This document shows, one piece after another, positions 42,591-51,851 of a stretch of DNA of 64,000 nt. Within the stretch, counting starts at the first letter, position 1. Each line of letters begins with the position of its first letter. A model generated the notes under the pieces. It was not told the DNA's origin. It searched no databases and saw only the letters and a list, made by a program, of their open reading frames with translations. The stretch is from contig CANLOV010000010.1 in assembly GCA_947492955.1 (NCBI GenBank), positions 62,001 to 126,000 of the forward strand, given 5' to 3'. Both the position numbers and the translations under genes were made by a program. Origin of the DNA: an uncultured Cellulophaga sp. (GTDB taxonomy: Bacteria > Bacteroidota > Bacteroidia > Flavobacteriales > Flavobacteriaceae).

Positions 42591-44741
42591 ATGCCAAGCA
42601 TAAAAATAAAACAACACGACATTAAAGATTGCGGAGCAACATGTTTAGCATCTATTGGCAATCATTTTGGAATTAATATACCTATTGCCAGAATACGACA
42701 GTTTGCTAATACTGATAAACGAGGCACAAATGTTTTAGGCATTATTGAAGCTGCAGAAAAAATGGGTTTTATAGCCAAAGGGGTAAAAGGAGATTTAGAC
42801 TCAATACCAAAAATACCTCTACCCGCTATTGCACACGTGGTTGTTGGTAAACAATTGCACCATTTTGTGGTTATATATAAAGTAACTAAAAAGAGTATCC
42901 AAGTTATGGATCCTGCAAATGGGAAACTAATCACCTATAGTTATGAAGATTTCAAAAAAATATGGACAGGAGTTTTAATATTATTTGCCAAAAATGATGA
43001 TTTTAAAAACATAAATAAAAAAACCAGTGCCTTTAAACGCTTTTGGGATTTAATACAACCCCATAAAACCACTTTAACACAAGCCCTTTTTGGAGCTATA
43101 GTTTTTACAATACTTGGTTTAGCCATGTCTATTTATGTTCAAAAAATAACAGATTATGTATTGGTTGGTGCAAACCGAAAATTACTAAACCTGTTAAGTA
43201 TTGTTATGGTTGCTGTTATTTTGCTACAGGCTTATATTGGTAGTAAAAAGAGTGTTTTTGTTCTTAAAACCGGGCAGTTGATAGATGCCAAGCTAATTTT
43301 AGGATACTACAAACATTTGCTCCAGTTACCGCAACGCTTTTTTGACACTATGCAAATAGGTGAAATTACCTCAAGAATAAATGACGCAGTAAAAATTCGC
43401 ACTTTTATAAACAACGTTGCCATAGATATGCTGGTAAATATTTTTATAGTAGTCTTTGCATTCGCTCTAATGTTTTCGTATTACTGGAAATTAGCATTGG
43501 TTATTTTATTGGTTATTCCGTTTTATATATTAGTTTATTATTTAATGAATCGGTTTAACAAAAAAGTAGAACGTAAACTCATGGAAAATACTGCTGAACT
43601 TCAAACGCAATTAGTAGAAAGTATTACACATGCAAGAACTGTTAAAGAGTTTGGTATTGAAGAATTTTCGAATGTTAAAACTGAAAATCGATTTGTAAGA
43701 CTATTATTTACTACTTATAAATCTGGTCTAAATGATATCTTCTCTGGAACTTCAACACAGTTTTTGGCATCCATTTTTACTGTTATTTTACTATGGATAG
43801 GTTCTGGTTATGTATTGGACAATGAGATTACCACAGGAGAATTATTTTCATTTTATGCCCTTATTGGATATTTTACATCTCCTGTTGCCTCTTTGGTTGG
43901 GATGAATAAAACTATTCAAAATGCATTAATTGCAGCTGACAGGTTATTTGAAATTATGGATTTAGAACGTGAAGAAACAGAAAATAAAATCAATCTTACC
44001 AAAGAAAACCTTGGAGATATTGCTTTTGAAAATGTATCATTTAGATATGGCTCAAGAACAAACGTATTTAACAGTTTTAATGTTACCGTTAAAAAAGGAC
44101 AAACAACAGCAATTGTTGGAGAAAGTGGAAGTGGAAAAACAACACTTATCGCTTTACTCCAAAATTTATACCCTATTAAAGAAGGCAAAATACATATTGG
44201 AGATTACGATTTAAAACATATTCATTACAAAAGTTTAAGACAACTTATTGGCGTTATACCACAACAATTTAATTTATTTTCTGGTACAATCATAGAAAAT
44301 ATTGCATTAGGACAAAATTTTCCTGACATGCAGCGTATTCTCGAATTATCTAATAAACTGGATATCACAAAATTTGTGGAAAAATTACCCAATGGCTTTG
44401 AAACTCAAATAGGAGAAAATGGAGCAATGTTATCAGGAGGTCAAAAACAACGTATTGCAATTGCAAGAGCCTTATATAAAAATCCTGAAATATTATTAAT
44501 GGACGAAGCAACGTCTGCTCTCGATACACATGCCGAAACTATTGTAAAACAAGTTATTGACGATTTCAAATCACATGGTAAAACAGTTATAGTAATCGCG
44601 CATAGATTAAGTACTATAGCAAATTCCGACACTATTTTGGTTATGAAAAATGGATTAATTGTAGAGCAAGGAAATCATAATAATCTACTATCCAAAAAAG
44701 GTAAGTATTTTGAACTTTGGAATAAACAAAGCTTAGTTTAA
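42591..44741 (+). CDS. Peptidase-containing ABC transporter (C39 peptidase, PCAT type)
   Basis: A 716-residue fusion. Residues 1-135 form a C39 peptidase with Gln8, catalytic Cys14 in KDCGATCLA, His91 in QLHHFVVIY and Asp107 in VMDPANGK, so it appears active. Residues about 150-450 form the six-helix ABC membrane domain. The ATPase follows: Walker A GESGSGKTT, Q-loop IPQQFNLFSG, signature LSGGQKQRIAIARAL, Walker B ILLMDEATSALD and H-loop IAHRLSTI. It cuts double-glycine leaders and exports the core. The two precursors 1.5-2.2 kb upstream are the obvious substrates. It lacks immunity or processing partners in the window. Confidence 0.93.
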   Translation: MPSIKIKQHDIKDCGATCLASIGNHFGINIPIARIRQFANTDKRGTNVLGIIEAAEKMGFIAKGVKGDLDSIPKIPLPAIAHVVVGKQLHHFVVIYKVTKKSIQVMDPANGKLITYSYEDFKKIWTGVLILFAKNDDFKNINKKTSAFKRFWDLIQPHKTTLTQALFGAIVFTILGLAMSIYVQKITDYVLVGANRKLLNLLSIVMVAVILLQAYIGSKKSVFVLKTGQLIDAKLILGYYKHLLQLPQRFFDTMQIGEITSRINDAVKIRTFINNVAIDMLVNIFIVVFAFALMFSYYWKLALVILLVIPFYILVYYLMNRFNKKVERKLMENTAELQTQLVESITHARTVKEFGIEEFSNVKTENRFVRLLFTTYKSGLNDIFSGTSTQFLASIFTVILLWIGSGYVLDNEITTGELFSFYALIGYFTSPVASLVGMNKTIQNALIAADRLFEIMDLEREETENKINLTKENLGDIAFENVSFRYGSRTNVFNSFNVTVKKGQTTAIVGESGSGKTTLIALLQNLYPIKEGKIHIGDYDLKHIHYKSLRQLIGVIPQQFNLFSGTIIENIALGQNFPDMQRILELSNKLDITKFVEKLPNGFETQIGENGAMLSGGQKQRIAIARALYKNPEILLMDEATSALDTHAETIVKQVIDDFKSHGKTVIVIAHRLSTIANSDTILVMKNGLIVEQGNHNNLLSKKGKYFELWNKQSLV

Positions 44742-45030
44742 ACCAAATTTAGATTGTTTTAAGTATATAAAATTAGTTTCCTACTATATCAAAAAAGCTC
44801 TTATTTAGGCTAATAAGAAAGTATTAATGGCATCTAAAAAACATTAATTATTTATCTGTAGGTTATATAATGGATTCCTAACATTATTTTTAGAATTCTT
44901 ATAGAAAGTAAATTTCTCCGAGGCAAGCCCACAGAGCATTTTAGAGGACCACGTTTTCAAACTTTAAACATTTACTGACGAGGCAAGCCTCGAGGTATTT
45001 ACCCAATAGAGAATAAAAGCAGTCTAGGAT
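44742..45030. other. Intergenic region with a repeated GC-rich motif
   Basis: AT-rich spacer without a gene. It contains CGAGGCAAGCC at 44919-44929 and CGAGGCAAGCCTCG at 44979-44992, the latter a short palindrome with two central bases, each in a stretch that is GC-rich compared with its surroundings. Probably a dispersed intergenic repeat. Confidence 0.5.
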
Positions 45031-45050
45031 TTATTTCTTAGACTGCTTTT
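45015..45050 (-). terminator. Terminator overlapping the VWA gene stop
   Basis: Arms AAAAGCAGTCTA (45015-45026) and TAGACTGCTTTT (45039-45050) with a 12-base loop that contains the stop codon of the minus-strand gene; T-rich exit on the minus strand. Confidence 0.75.
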
Positions 45051-46197
45051 TCATTATTTTAAGTACCTCTTTACTAAAAGACAAACTATCTGCATCTGTT
45101 TTTTCTTCTAACTGGCGCTTAATATATTCCTTGCGCTTTTTTGTTAGCTCTTTTAACTTTACAATATTAGTATCTCTTTTAGTAATTAACCCGTTTACAT
45201 AAGATTTTTTCTGTGCTATGGTTTGCCCCTTTAATTCGCTTGGTAACTCATCTTCTTCTATATCTTCTATAGCTATTTTCCCTTCTTTATAATCTTTTAC
45301 AATTTCCTTAGTTCCCATCCAAGATTTTTCTCCAGACTTACTAGTTTTATAAGATGCTCTAGCGCTATTAGCGGTAGCTGATGCTTTATCATACACCTCC
45401 ATAGATTTTTCTTTTTTAGCCATATTACTTGTGCGTTCTTCTTGCTTTCCATAATACAATCTAGATTCATCTATTTCTTTTGAAACAGTATTAATCTCAT
45501 CATCATAAGGTGTTTCTGTAACATAATCTGTTGCATCTTGGTCTAACCTTAAAAACGACCCGTTTGTACAAGAGGCCATTTTCTTAAAATGCGGAATTGC
45601 TTCTGTACAACTATTACCTAATTTAATAGTGTTAATTATGATTCCTTTTTCAGCTGCTTTTAAACAACTTTTGGTATAACTTACATCGTCTCTATAATCC
45701 ATATGTGGCGGACAGTCACCAACCACAAAAATTGTTTTATATATTTTATCTGTAGACCATTGCATATCCGAAACAGCCTCGTGAAGTGCTTGGTTTACAC
45801 TTTCAGGAGAGTCTCCACCACCATCAGCATTCATTTCTAAGAGGTCTGCATATACCTCATCTAAATCTGTAGTAAGTGCTATAGACTTAGTTACAAAGGC
45901 ATCTCCCCTATCTCTATAAAACACCATACCCATTTTTAAGGTATCTATTTCGTTACTCTGTGCCAAATCTGATACAATATCCCATATTTTTTCTTTTGCA
46001 GTACCTATTAAGCCACTCATACTACCTGTAGCATCTAAACAGAAAACAATTTCTGCATTTTCACCTTTGTCTTTTTTTACAACAACTGTTTGCGCTAAAA
46101 CTTCTTGTTGTTTATTTTTTTCTTGGTCTTTACTTTTTACTTCTTTACAACTAAAGAATAGCAGAAGAAGTGAACTAAAAATAATGTGTTTGTACAT
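45031..46197 (-). CDS. VWA domain lipoprotein
   Basis: A 388-residue lipoprotein (MYKHIIFSSLLLLFFSCKE). A von Willebrand A domain follows from about residue 48: the metal site is DATGSMSG, with downstream GDSPESVNQALHEAV and IFVVGDCPPHMDYRD. The C-terminal 150 residues are charged and helical (KRKEYIKRQLEEKTDADS). VWA domains bind protein ligands through a metal ion. The role here is unknown. It stands alone and is convergent with the peptide exporter. Confidence 0.82.
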   Translation of the reverse strand: MYKHIIFSSLLLLFFSCKEVKSKDQEKNKQQEVLAQTVVVKKDKGENAEIVFCLDATGSMSGLIGTAKEKIWDIVSDLAQSNEIDTLKMGMVFYRDRGDAFVTKSIALTTDLDEVYADLLEMNADGGGDSPESVNQALHEAVSDMQWSTDKIYKTIFVVGDCPPHMDYRDDVSYTKSCLKAAEKGIIINTIKLGNSCTEAIPHFKKMASCTNGSFLRLDQDATDYVTETPYDDEINTVSKEIDESRLYYGKQEERTSNMAKKEKSMEVYDKASATANSARASYKTSKSGEKSWMGTKEIVKDYKEGKIAIEDIEEDELPSELKGQTIAQKKSYVNGLITKRDTNIVKLKELTKKRKEYIKRQLEEKTDADSLSFSKEVLKIMKKQSKK

Positions 46198-46349
46198 GTT
46201 TTTTTTATTTAAAACTATGCAACTACAGAAACTCCATAAAGTAAAAATGAGTAATCCATACTCTTGAGTAAGTAAACTATAACTTATAGTTAGTTTCTAT
46301 TATAAATTTTCTCTCAAAAGTTATAAATTAGAGCTTTTAAAATACTAGA

Positions 46350-47711
46350 ATGTCTAAAGCGCTTATAAAGTACTGGGAACTGCATAAAATTCCAATATTA
46401 ATTAGTATTCTAAGTATTCTTTTTTATGGAATTTTTGCTTACAATCTACACAGAACAGAATTTATAAAGTTAGTATTACTTTTTGTAGCCTTATTTTATT
46501 CTTGCTATAAATTAATTCAGTTTAAAAAATGGAACCCTAAATTTTTATTAGCCATAGGTATTCTCTTTAGGTTAGTATTTATTATTGCCACGCCTAACTT
46601 ATCACAAGATTTCTATCGTTTTATATGGGACGGAGAATTAGTAGGTCATGGTATTAATCCTTATTTACAAATCCCTAATGTACTAATAGAACAAAAAGAT
46701 ATAATAGTAGCCAATGCTCAGGAATTATATCTGGGCATGGGAAGTTTAAGCCCTAAGCATTTCTCTAACTACCCACCATTAAATCAGTTCCTATTTGCTA
46801 TAGCAGCGCTATTATCTGGCAAAACCATTTTTGGTGCCATTACAGTTATGCGTATTTTTATTATACTGGCAGATATTGGCATTCTATATTTTGGAAGTAA
46901 GCTTCTTAAAAACCTTAATCGCCCCCCTCATCTTATATTTTGGTATTTTTTAAATCCGCTTATTATTATAGAGCTTACAGGGAACCTTCATTTCGAAGGG
47001 GTAATGCTATTCTTTTTTATCTGGTCTCTCTATTTAGTATCAAAAAACAAATGGAAATTAGGCGCAGTAATTTATGCGCTTTCTATCTGTATAAAACTAG
47101 TTCCTCTATTATTTTTACCACTATTTCTAAATCATTTTAAATTTAAAAAAGCAGCACTTTTCTATATTATCATAGGAGTTACTTGTACAATACTATTACT
47201 TCCATTTTTTTCTTCAGAATTTATAACTAATTACTCTGCCACAGTAGGGCTATGGTTTTCTAATTTTGAATTTAATGCAGGCATATACAATTTTATAAAA
47301 CAAGTGGCTATTGTATTTGACGCTAAGCCTTGGGAACTCATAAAAACCTATGGAAAAATAACACCTATACTCACCATTATTATTGTTTTTCTTTTTACTT
47401 TCCTTAGAAATAACCGCAAAACAACAACACTTATTACTTCAATGCTTTGGGTATTAAGTTGTTATTATTTTTTATCTGCTACAGTACACCCTTGGTATAT
47501 TGCTTTTATAATACTACTTACTGTTTTTACTAAATTTAGATTTTCGCTAGTATGGTCTTTTGCAGTAGTTTTAAGTTATTACGCCTATTCTAGAGTAGAT
47601 TTTCAAGAAAATTTGTGGTTATTAACCATAGAATATCTTTTAGTTTTTGGGTATTTAGGTTACGAACTATTTACTTTACATAACAAAAACAAGCTTTTTT
47701 GTAAAAATTAA
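46350..47711 (+). CDS. Polytopic GT-C type glycosyltransferase (mannosyltransferase-like)
   Basis: A 453-residue protein with about ten to twelve membrane helices. A luminal motif after the second helix (SQDFYRFIWDGELVGHGINPYLQIP) carries the Asp residues expected of GT-C enzymes that use polyprenyl-phosphate sugars. NPLIIIELTGNLHFEGVMLFF is typical of this group (mannosyltransferase/DUF2029-like). The sugar and acceptor are unknown. It ends 47 bases before the arginine leader peptide and is not part of that operon. Confidence 0.78.
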   Translation: MSKALIKYWELHKIPILISILSILFYGIFAYNLHRTEFIKLVLLFVALFYSCYKLIQFKKWNPKFLLAIGILFRLVFIIATPNLSQDFYRFIWDGELVGHGINPYLQIPNVLIEQKDIIVANAQELYLGMGSLSPKHFSNYPPLNQFLFAIAALLSGKTIFGAITVMRIFIILADIGILYFGSKLLKNLNRPPHLIFWYFLNPLIIIELTGNLHFEGVMLFFFIWSLYLVSKNKWKLGAVIYALSICIKLVPLLFLPLFLNHFKFKKAALFYIIIGVTCTILLLPFFSSEFITNYSATVGLWFSNFEFNAGIYNFIKQVAIVFDAKPWELIKTYGKITPILTIIIVFLFTFLRNNRKTTTLITSMLWVLSCYYFLSATVHPWYIAFIILLTVFTKFRFSLVWSFAVVLSYYAYSRVDFQENLWLLTIEYLLVFGYLGYELFTLHNKNKLFCKN

Positions 47712-47718
47712 CCATCTC

Positions 47719-47750
47719 TTGTTATTAAATCGATTTTATTTGTATTTTTG
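47719..47750 (+). promoter_or_regulatory. Promoter of the arginine operon
   Basis: TTG at 47719-47721 and TATTTTTG at 47743-47750 (full TAnnTTTG), 21 bases apart. The expected transcription start, about 5-7 bases past the -7 box, falls on or next to the ATG of the leader peptide at 47758. Confidence 0.75.
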
Positions 47751-47757
47751 CGCTGTA

Positions 47758-47841
47758 ATGAATGATACGATACACATACAAATTTCTACAGGAGCATTAG
47801 TTCCTACTCGTATATTTACACCAACTCGCCGCCGCCCGTAG
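47758..47841 (+). CDS. Arginine leader peptide (attenuator)
   Basis: A 27-residue frame that starts MNDTIHIQIS and ends PTRIFTPTRRRP, with four Arg in its last ten codons, three consecutive CGC followed by CCG and TAG. It lies between the operon promoter and the first arg gene. Runs of the regulated amino acid (and of Pro, also made by this operon) are the hallmark of attenuator leaders: when charged tRNA-Arg is scarce the ribosome stalls there. ACACC (47818-47822) and GGTGT (47843-47847) could pair around the Arg codons, but no clear terminator is seen, so the mechanism may be translational. The start is probably leaderless. Confidence 0.8.
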   Translation: MNDTIHIQISTGALVPTRIFTPTRRRP

Positions 47842-47937
47842 GGGTGTTCTATTATTATGGAGATAGGTGAGTCCATTTCCGCAAAGTTTCAACAACATTT
47901 AATTTTAAATTTTCACATTAATAAATCCTAATTGGCA

Positions 47938-48054
47938 ATGAAAATTAGTATTGCTAGCGAATTACATACACACAATAGCTATTCTTTTATAAAGGAAGAT
48001 AGTTTTCTATTGTATGGTAGTGCACATACTAAATCTGTTACTGAAGTTTATTAA
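47938..48054 (+). CDS. Possible small gene in the arg leader region
   Basis: A 38-codon frame (MKISIASELHTHNSYSF ... VTEVY) between the leader peptide and the GNAT gene, ending 12 bases before the latter. It could be a second small peptide or chance; no motif. The 354-bp gap 47712-48065 otherwise holds the promoter, the leader peptide and an AT-rich stretch. Confidence 0.25.
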   Translation: MKISIASELHTHNSYSFIKEDSFLLYGSAHTKSVTEVY

Positions 48055-48065
48055 AACTGAACCAA

Positions 48066-48665
48066 ATGGAAATCAAATTGAAAAAAGACATAAAAAAATC
48101 CATAAAGGAAGCCGAAATATACTGTTCGCAACAAGATTTAGAAGTTGTATTTACCTATAACATTTCGGAGGATATATTAGCTACTATTTCCGAAAGGTCA
48201 CAGCAACTTCCGTCTATGTATTTTGCCAACAAGGAAATGTTGTTAGAACGCTTACAAAATGGGTGTTACCTTCTAAAAAAAGGAAATGAAGTTTATGGTC
48301 ATATTTTTGCACATAAACATAAGGTACATAACCATTCGGTTTTTGAACGTTCTTCTTTGTGGATTCATAAAAAACATAGAAATCGTAATTTAGGTTTATT
48401 ATTAATGCACCTTCTTACAGAAAGATACCATAAAGACTTTTTAATCTCTATAGCTCAAGAACCTGCGGTTCATTGCAATAACGAGTTATTGGGTATGAAA
48501 CATATTAGCTTGTCCGAATTATCTCCGGAACTTATTGAAACCTTAGAAGAAATAGGAAAATTACGAGACGAGTATAAGTACAAATATTATGTAAATCCAT
48601 ATTTTGAACTTAAGATTAAACAATTTAATAAAATTCTAGGCAAGGCCAATAAAAATAAAAAATAA
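48066..48665 (+). CDS. GNAT family N-acyltransferase, first gene of the arg operon
   Basis: A 199-residue protein with the GNAT acyl-CoA loop at HRNRNLGLLLMHLLTERY (about residue 110). It begins MEIKLKKDIKKSIKEAEIYCS. The operon contains all later steps of N-acylated arginine synthesis but no argA or argJ, so this enzyme may add the acyl group to glutamate (acetyl or succinyl). That is inferred from position. Its stop shares a base with argG. Confidence 0.7.
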   Translation: MEIKLKKDIKKSIKEAEIYCSQQDLEVVFTYNISEDILATISERSQQLPSMYFANKEMLLERLQNGCYLLKKGNEVYGHIFAHKHKVHNHSVFERSSLWIHKKHRNRNLGLLLMHLLTERYHKDFLISIAQEPAVHCNNELLGMKHISLSELSPELIETLEEIGKLRDEYKYKYYVNPYFELKIKQFNKILGKANKNKK

Positions 48666-49855
48666 TGAAAAAATTAGTATTAGCCTACAGTGGCGGTTTA
48701 GACACATCTTATTGTGCAAAATATTTATCTAAAGACAAAGGTTTTGAAGTACACGCTGTAAGTGTAAATACAGGTGGTTTCTCTAAAGAAGAAATTGCAA
48801 CTATTAACGAAAAATCTATTCAGTTAGGAGCCACTTCTTATACATCTATAGATGCCGTACAAATATTTTACGATAAGGTAGTAAAGTACCTTATTTTCGG
48901 AAACGTATTAAAAAACAATACCTACCCATTATCTGTAAGTGCAGAACGTATTGTACAAGCTATTGAGATTGTAAACTATGCTAAAAAAATTGGCGCAGAA
49001 TATATTGCTCATGGTAGTACTGGTGCTGGTAATGACCAGGTTCGTTTCGATATGATTTTTCAAATTATTGCACCAGAAATAGAAATTATTACTCCTATTA
49101 GAGATAATAAACTATCTAGAGAAGCAGAAATTGAATACCTAAAAGAAAATGGTGTAGATTATTCTTGGGAAAAAGCTAAATACTCTATTAACAGAGGACT
49201 TTGGGGAACTTCTGTTGGTGGTGAAGAAACACTAACATCAGAAAAAGCATTACCAGATAGTGCCTACCCAAGTCAGTTACAAGAAAAAAATCCTACAGAT
49301 GTAAAATTAACTTTTGAAAAAGGAGAGTTAGTTGCTATTGACGGACAAAAAGATAATCCTGTAGCCAATATAGAAAAATTAGAAGCCTTGGCATCTAAGT
49401 ATGCTATTGGTAGAGATATCCATGTGGGAGATACTATTATTGGTACTAAAGGTAGAGTTGGTTTTGAAGCTGCCGCTGCTTTAATTATAATAAAAGCACA
49501 CCATTTGTTAGAAAAACATACGTTAAGTAAGTGGCAACAATACCAAAAAGAACAACAAGGTAATTTCTACGGAATGTTATTGCATGAAGGAAATTATTTA
49601 GATGAGGTAATGCGTAATATTGAAGCATTTTTAACCGATACACAAAAGAATGTTTCTGGTGATGTTTTTGTAAGCTTATTCCCTTTCCAATTTAGATTAA
49701 ACGGAATTTCTTCTAAGCACGATTTAATGACCGATGCTTTTGGAAGTTATGGAGAAGTAAACAAAGGATGGACGGCTGATGATGCTAAAGGGTTTATTAA
49801 AATACTTTCTAATTCAGGAAAAATATACAATCACGTAAATCAAAATAATGATTAA
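48665..49855 (+). CDS. argG: Argininosuccinate synthase
   Basis: A 396-residue protein with the ATP pyrophosphatase loop AYSGGLDTS at residues 7-15. It joins citrulline and aspartate to argininosuccinate in the cytosol. AHGSTGAGNDQVRFDM is the citrulline/aspartate site of the family. It overlaps argC by eight bases. The form resembles the shorter bacterial type rather than the E. coli long form. Confidence 0.93.
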   Translation: MKKLVLAYSGGLDTSYCAKYLSKDKGFEVHAVSVNTGGFSKEEIATINEKSIQLGATSYTSIDAVQIFYDKVVKYLIFGNVLKNNTYPLSVSAERIVQAIEIVNYAKKIGAEYIAHGSTGAGNDQVRFDMIFQIIAPEIEIITPIRDNKLSREAEIEYLKENGVDYSWEKAKYSINRGLWGTSVGGEETLTSEKALPDSAYPSQLQEKNPTDVKLTFEKGELVAIDGQKDNPVANIEKLEALASKYAIGRDIHVGDTIIGTKGRVGFEAAAALIIIKAHHLLEKHTLSKWQQYQKEQQGNFYGMLLHEGNYLDEVMRNIEAFLTDTQKNVSGDVFVSLFPFQFRLNGISSKHDLMTDAFGSYGEVNKGWTADDAKGFIKILSNSGKIYNHVNQNND

Positions 49856-50822
49856 GGCAGGTATTATAGGAGGTTCTGGTTATACAGGCGGGGAACTAAT
49901 AAGAATATTATTAAACCATCCAGAGGTTACTATCGATTTTGTATTTAGTACCACCAGAGCAGGAAAAAAAGTTTCTAGTGCGCATCCAGATTTATTGGGC
50001 GTTACAGATATGAATTTTACGGGCAATGTAAATTTAAATGCCGATGTTGTTTTTCTTTGCTTAGGGCATGGTAATTCTACCAAATTTTTACAAGCTCATA
50101 ATTTTTCATCGGCCACTAAAATTATTGATTTAAGTAATGATTTTAGATTAAATGCGGATGCAGTTTTAGACGGAAAAGAATTTGTGTATGGTTTACCAGA
50201 AATTTCAAAAGCTGAAATAAAAAAAGCAAATTATCTTGCTAATCCTGGGTGCTTTGCTACAGCCATACAATTAGGTTTATTACCACTAGCCAATGCTAAA
50301 GCATTAGATAACCAAGTGCATATAAATGCTGTAACAGGTAGTACTGGTGCAGGTGTTAGCTTATCTCCTACTTCACATTTTAGCTGGAGAAACAATAATG
50401 TATCATGGTACAAACCATTTATGCATCAACATTTAGGGGAAATAAACGAAACACTTACGGCTTTACAAGAAAATACAGGAGAACTATTTTTTCTTCCAAA
50501 CCGTGGTAATTTCACCAGAGGTATTTTAGCAACTGCCTACACTAGCTACAATGGAACTATAGAAGAAGCTATAGCAATGTATAAAACATTTTATGCAGAT
50601 GCTAAATTTACACATGTTTCAGAAGAGCCTATAAACTTAAAACAAGTGGTAAATACCAATCAGTGTCATATACATTTACATAAGCACAATAATACCCTAT
50701 TAATAACATCAGCAATTGATAATTTATTAAAAGGAGCCTCTGGGCAAGCAGTACAAAACATGAATTTAATGTTTGGTTACGAAGAAACAACAGGATTACA
50801 ATTAAAAGCTGGGGTATTTTAA
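49848..50822 (+). CDS. argC: N-acetyl-gamma-glutamyl-phosphate reductase
   Basis: A 324-residue protein: GIIGGSGYTGGELIRILLNHP (NADP loop) at the N-terminus, catalytic Cys in NPGCFATAIQLGLLPL near residue 133, and HQHLGEINETL. It reduces the acyl-glutamyl phosphate to the semialdehyde (acetyl or, in many Bacteroidota, succinyl). A six-fold heptamer repeat follows its stop. Confidence 0.95.
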   Translation: MIKAGIIGGSGYTGGELIRILLNHPEVTIDFVFSTTRAGKKVSSAHPDLLGVTDMNFTGNVNLNADVVFLCLGHGNSTKFLQAHNFSSATKIIDLSNDFRLNADAVLDGKEFVYGLPEISKAEIKKANYLANPGCFATAIQLGLLPLANAKALDNQVHINAVTGSTGAGVSLSPTSHFSWRNNNVSWYKPFMHQHLGEINETLTALQENTGELFFLPNRGNFTRGILATAYTSYNGTIEEAIAMYKTFYADAKFTHVSEEPINLKQVVNTNQCHIHLHKHNNTLLITSAIDNLLKGASGQAVQNMNLMFGYEETTGLQLKAGVF

Positions 50823-50823
50823 A

Positions 50824-50865
50824 GAGTAAAGAGTAAAGAGTAAAGAGTAAAGAGTAAAGAGTAAA
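50824..50865 (+). repeat. Heptamer tandem repeat, six units
   Basis: GAGTAAA repeated six times without a break, directly after the argC stop. Behind it (50866-51026) are two similar stretches (TTAATACTTTTTACTAACAA and TTAATACTTAGTACTAACAA), also repeat-like. Copy number may vary by slippage. Confidence 0.9.
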
Positions 50866-51026
50866 GAAAATAATATTTTTAAATTCTAGTAACTAACTTG
50901 TTCTTGGCTAGTTAATACTTTTTACTAACAACATATAGAACAGAAACAAAGTATAAACCAAAAAAGTTGTACCATTTTAAGTTATTAAATCTTAATACTT
51001 AGTACTAACAACTTAATACTAAAAAT

Positions 51027-51821
51027 ATGAGAGTAGCAATCATAGGAACCGGAAATTTAGGATTAGCCATTGGAAAAGGAATATTAGACAGCAATGGAGC
51101 AAGTTCTATGTACCTAACCAAAAGAAACCTAGAAGACATAAAGGAGTACGCTAGTTATGATAATGTAATTTTAACAAGTGATAACAGAGAAGCTGTTAAA
51201 AATTCCGATGTACTAATTTTTGCTATTCAACCACGTCATTTAGAAGCAATTTTAGAAGATTTAAAAGACCTATTAAATGCAAACCATATTATAATTTCTG
51301 TAATTACTGGTTTTAGTATTTCACGTATAGAAAGTATTGTTGGTAGTGATAAAAATATTATCCGTAGTATGCCAAATACAGCTATTGCGGTAGGTAAGTC
51401 TATGACATGTATGTGTAGTAACGATGTTGGTAAAAGCAAGGTTGCTATTGCAAAATCTATTTTTGATAAAGTAGGCGCTTCTATGGTAATTCCAGAAGAA
51501 CAAATGCAAGCAGCGACGGTTATTTGTGCAAGCGGAATTGCTTTTTGGATGCGATTAATACGTGCTACCACACAAGGTGCTATACAATTAGGGTTCGAGG
51601 CTAAAGAAGCACAAGAATTAGCAAAACACACCTGTAATGGTGCTGCTGGCTTACTATTAGCATCTGGTAACCACCCAGAAGAAGAAATAGACCGTGTAAC
51701 AACACCAGGAGGTTGTACCATAGAAGGTTTAAACGAAATGGAACACCAAGGCTTAAGTTCTTCATTAATACAGGGAATTGTAGCCTCTTTTGAAAAAATA
51801 AATCAAATTAAAAAAGGGTAA
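51027..51821 (+). CDS. proC: Pyrroline-5-carboxylate reductase
   Basis: A 264-residue protein: AIIGTGNLGLAIGKGIL (NAD(P) loop) at the N-terminus, SMPNTAIAVGKSMTCM, and the C-terminal signature VTTPGGCTIEGLNEME. It reduces pyrroline-5-carboxylate to proline. It is located inside the arginine operon, so proline and arginine synthesis share regulation. Confidence 0.95.
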   Translation: MRVAIIGTGNLGLAIGKGILDSNGASSMYLTKRNLEDIKEYASYDNVILTSDNREAVKNSDVLIFAIQPRHLEAILEDLKDLLNANHIIISVITGFSISRIESIVGSDKNIIRSMPNTAIAVGKSMTCMCSNDVGKSKVAIAKSIFDKVGASMVIPEEQMQAATVICASGIAFWMRLIRATTQGAIQLGFEAKEAQELAKHTCNGAAGLLLASGNHPEEEIDRVTTPGGCTIEGLNEMEHQGLSSSLIQGIVASFEKINQIKKG

Positions 51822-51851
51822 AACCAATATATACCCTAAAAAATATATCGT

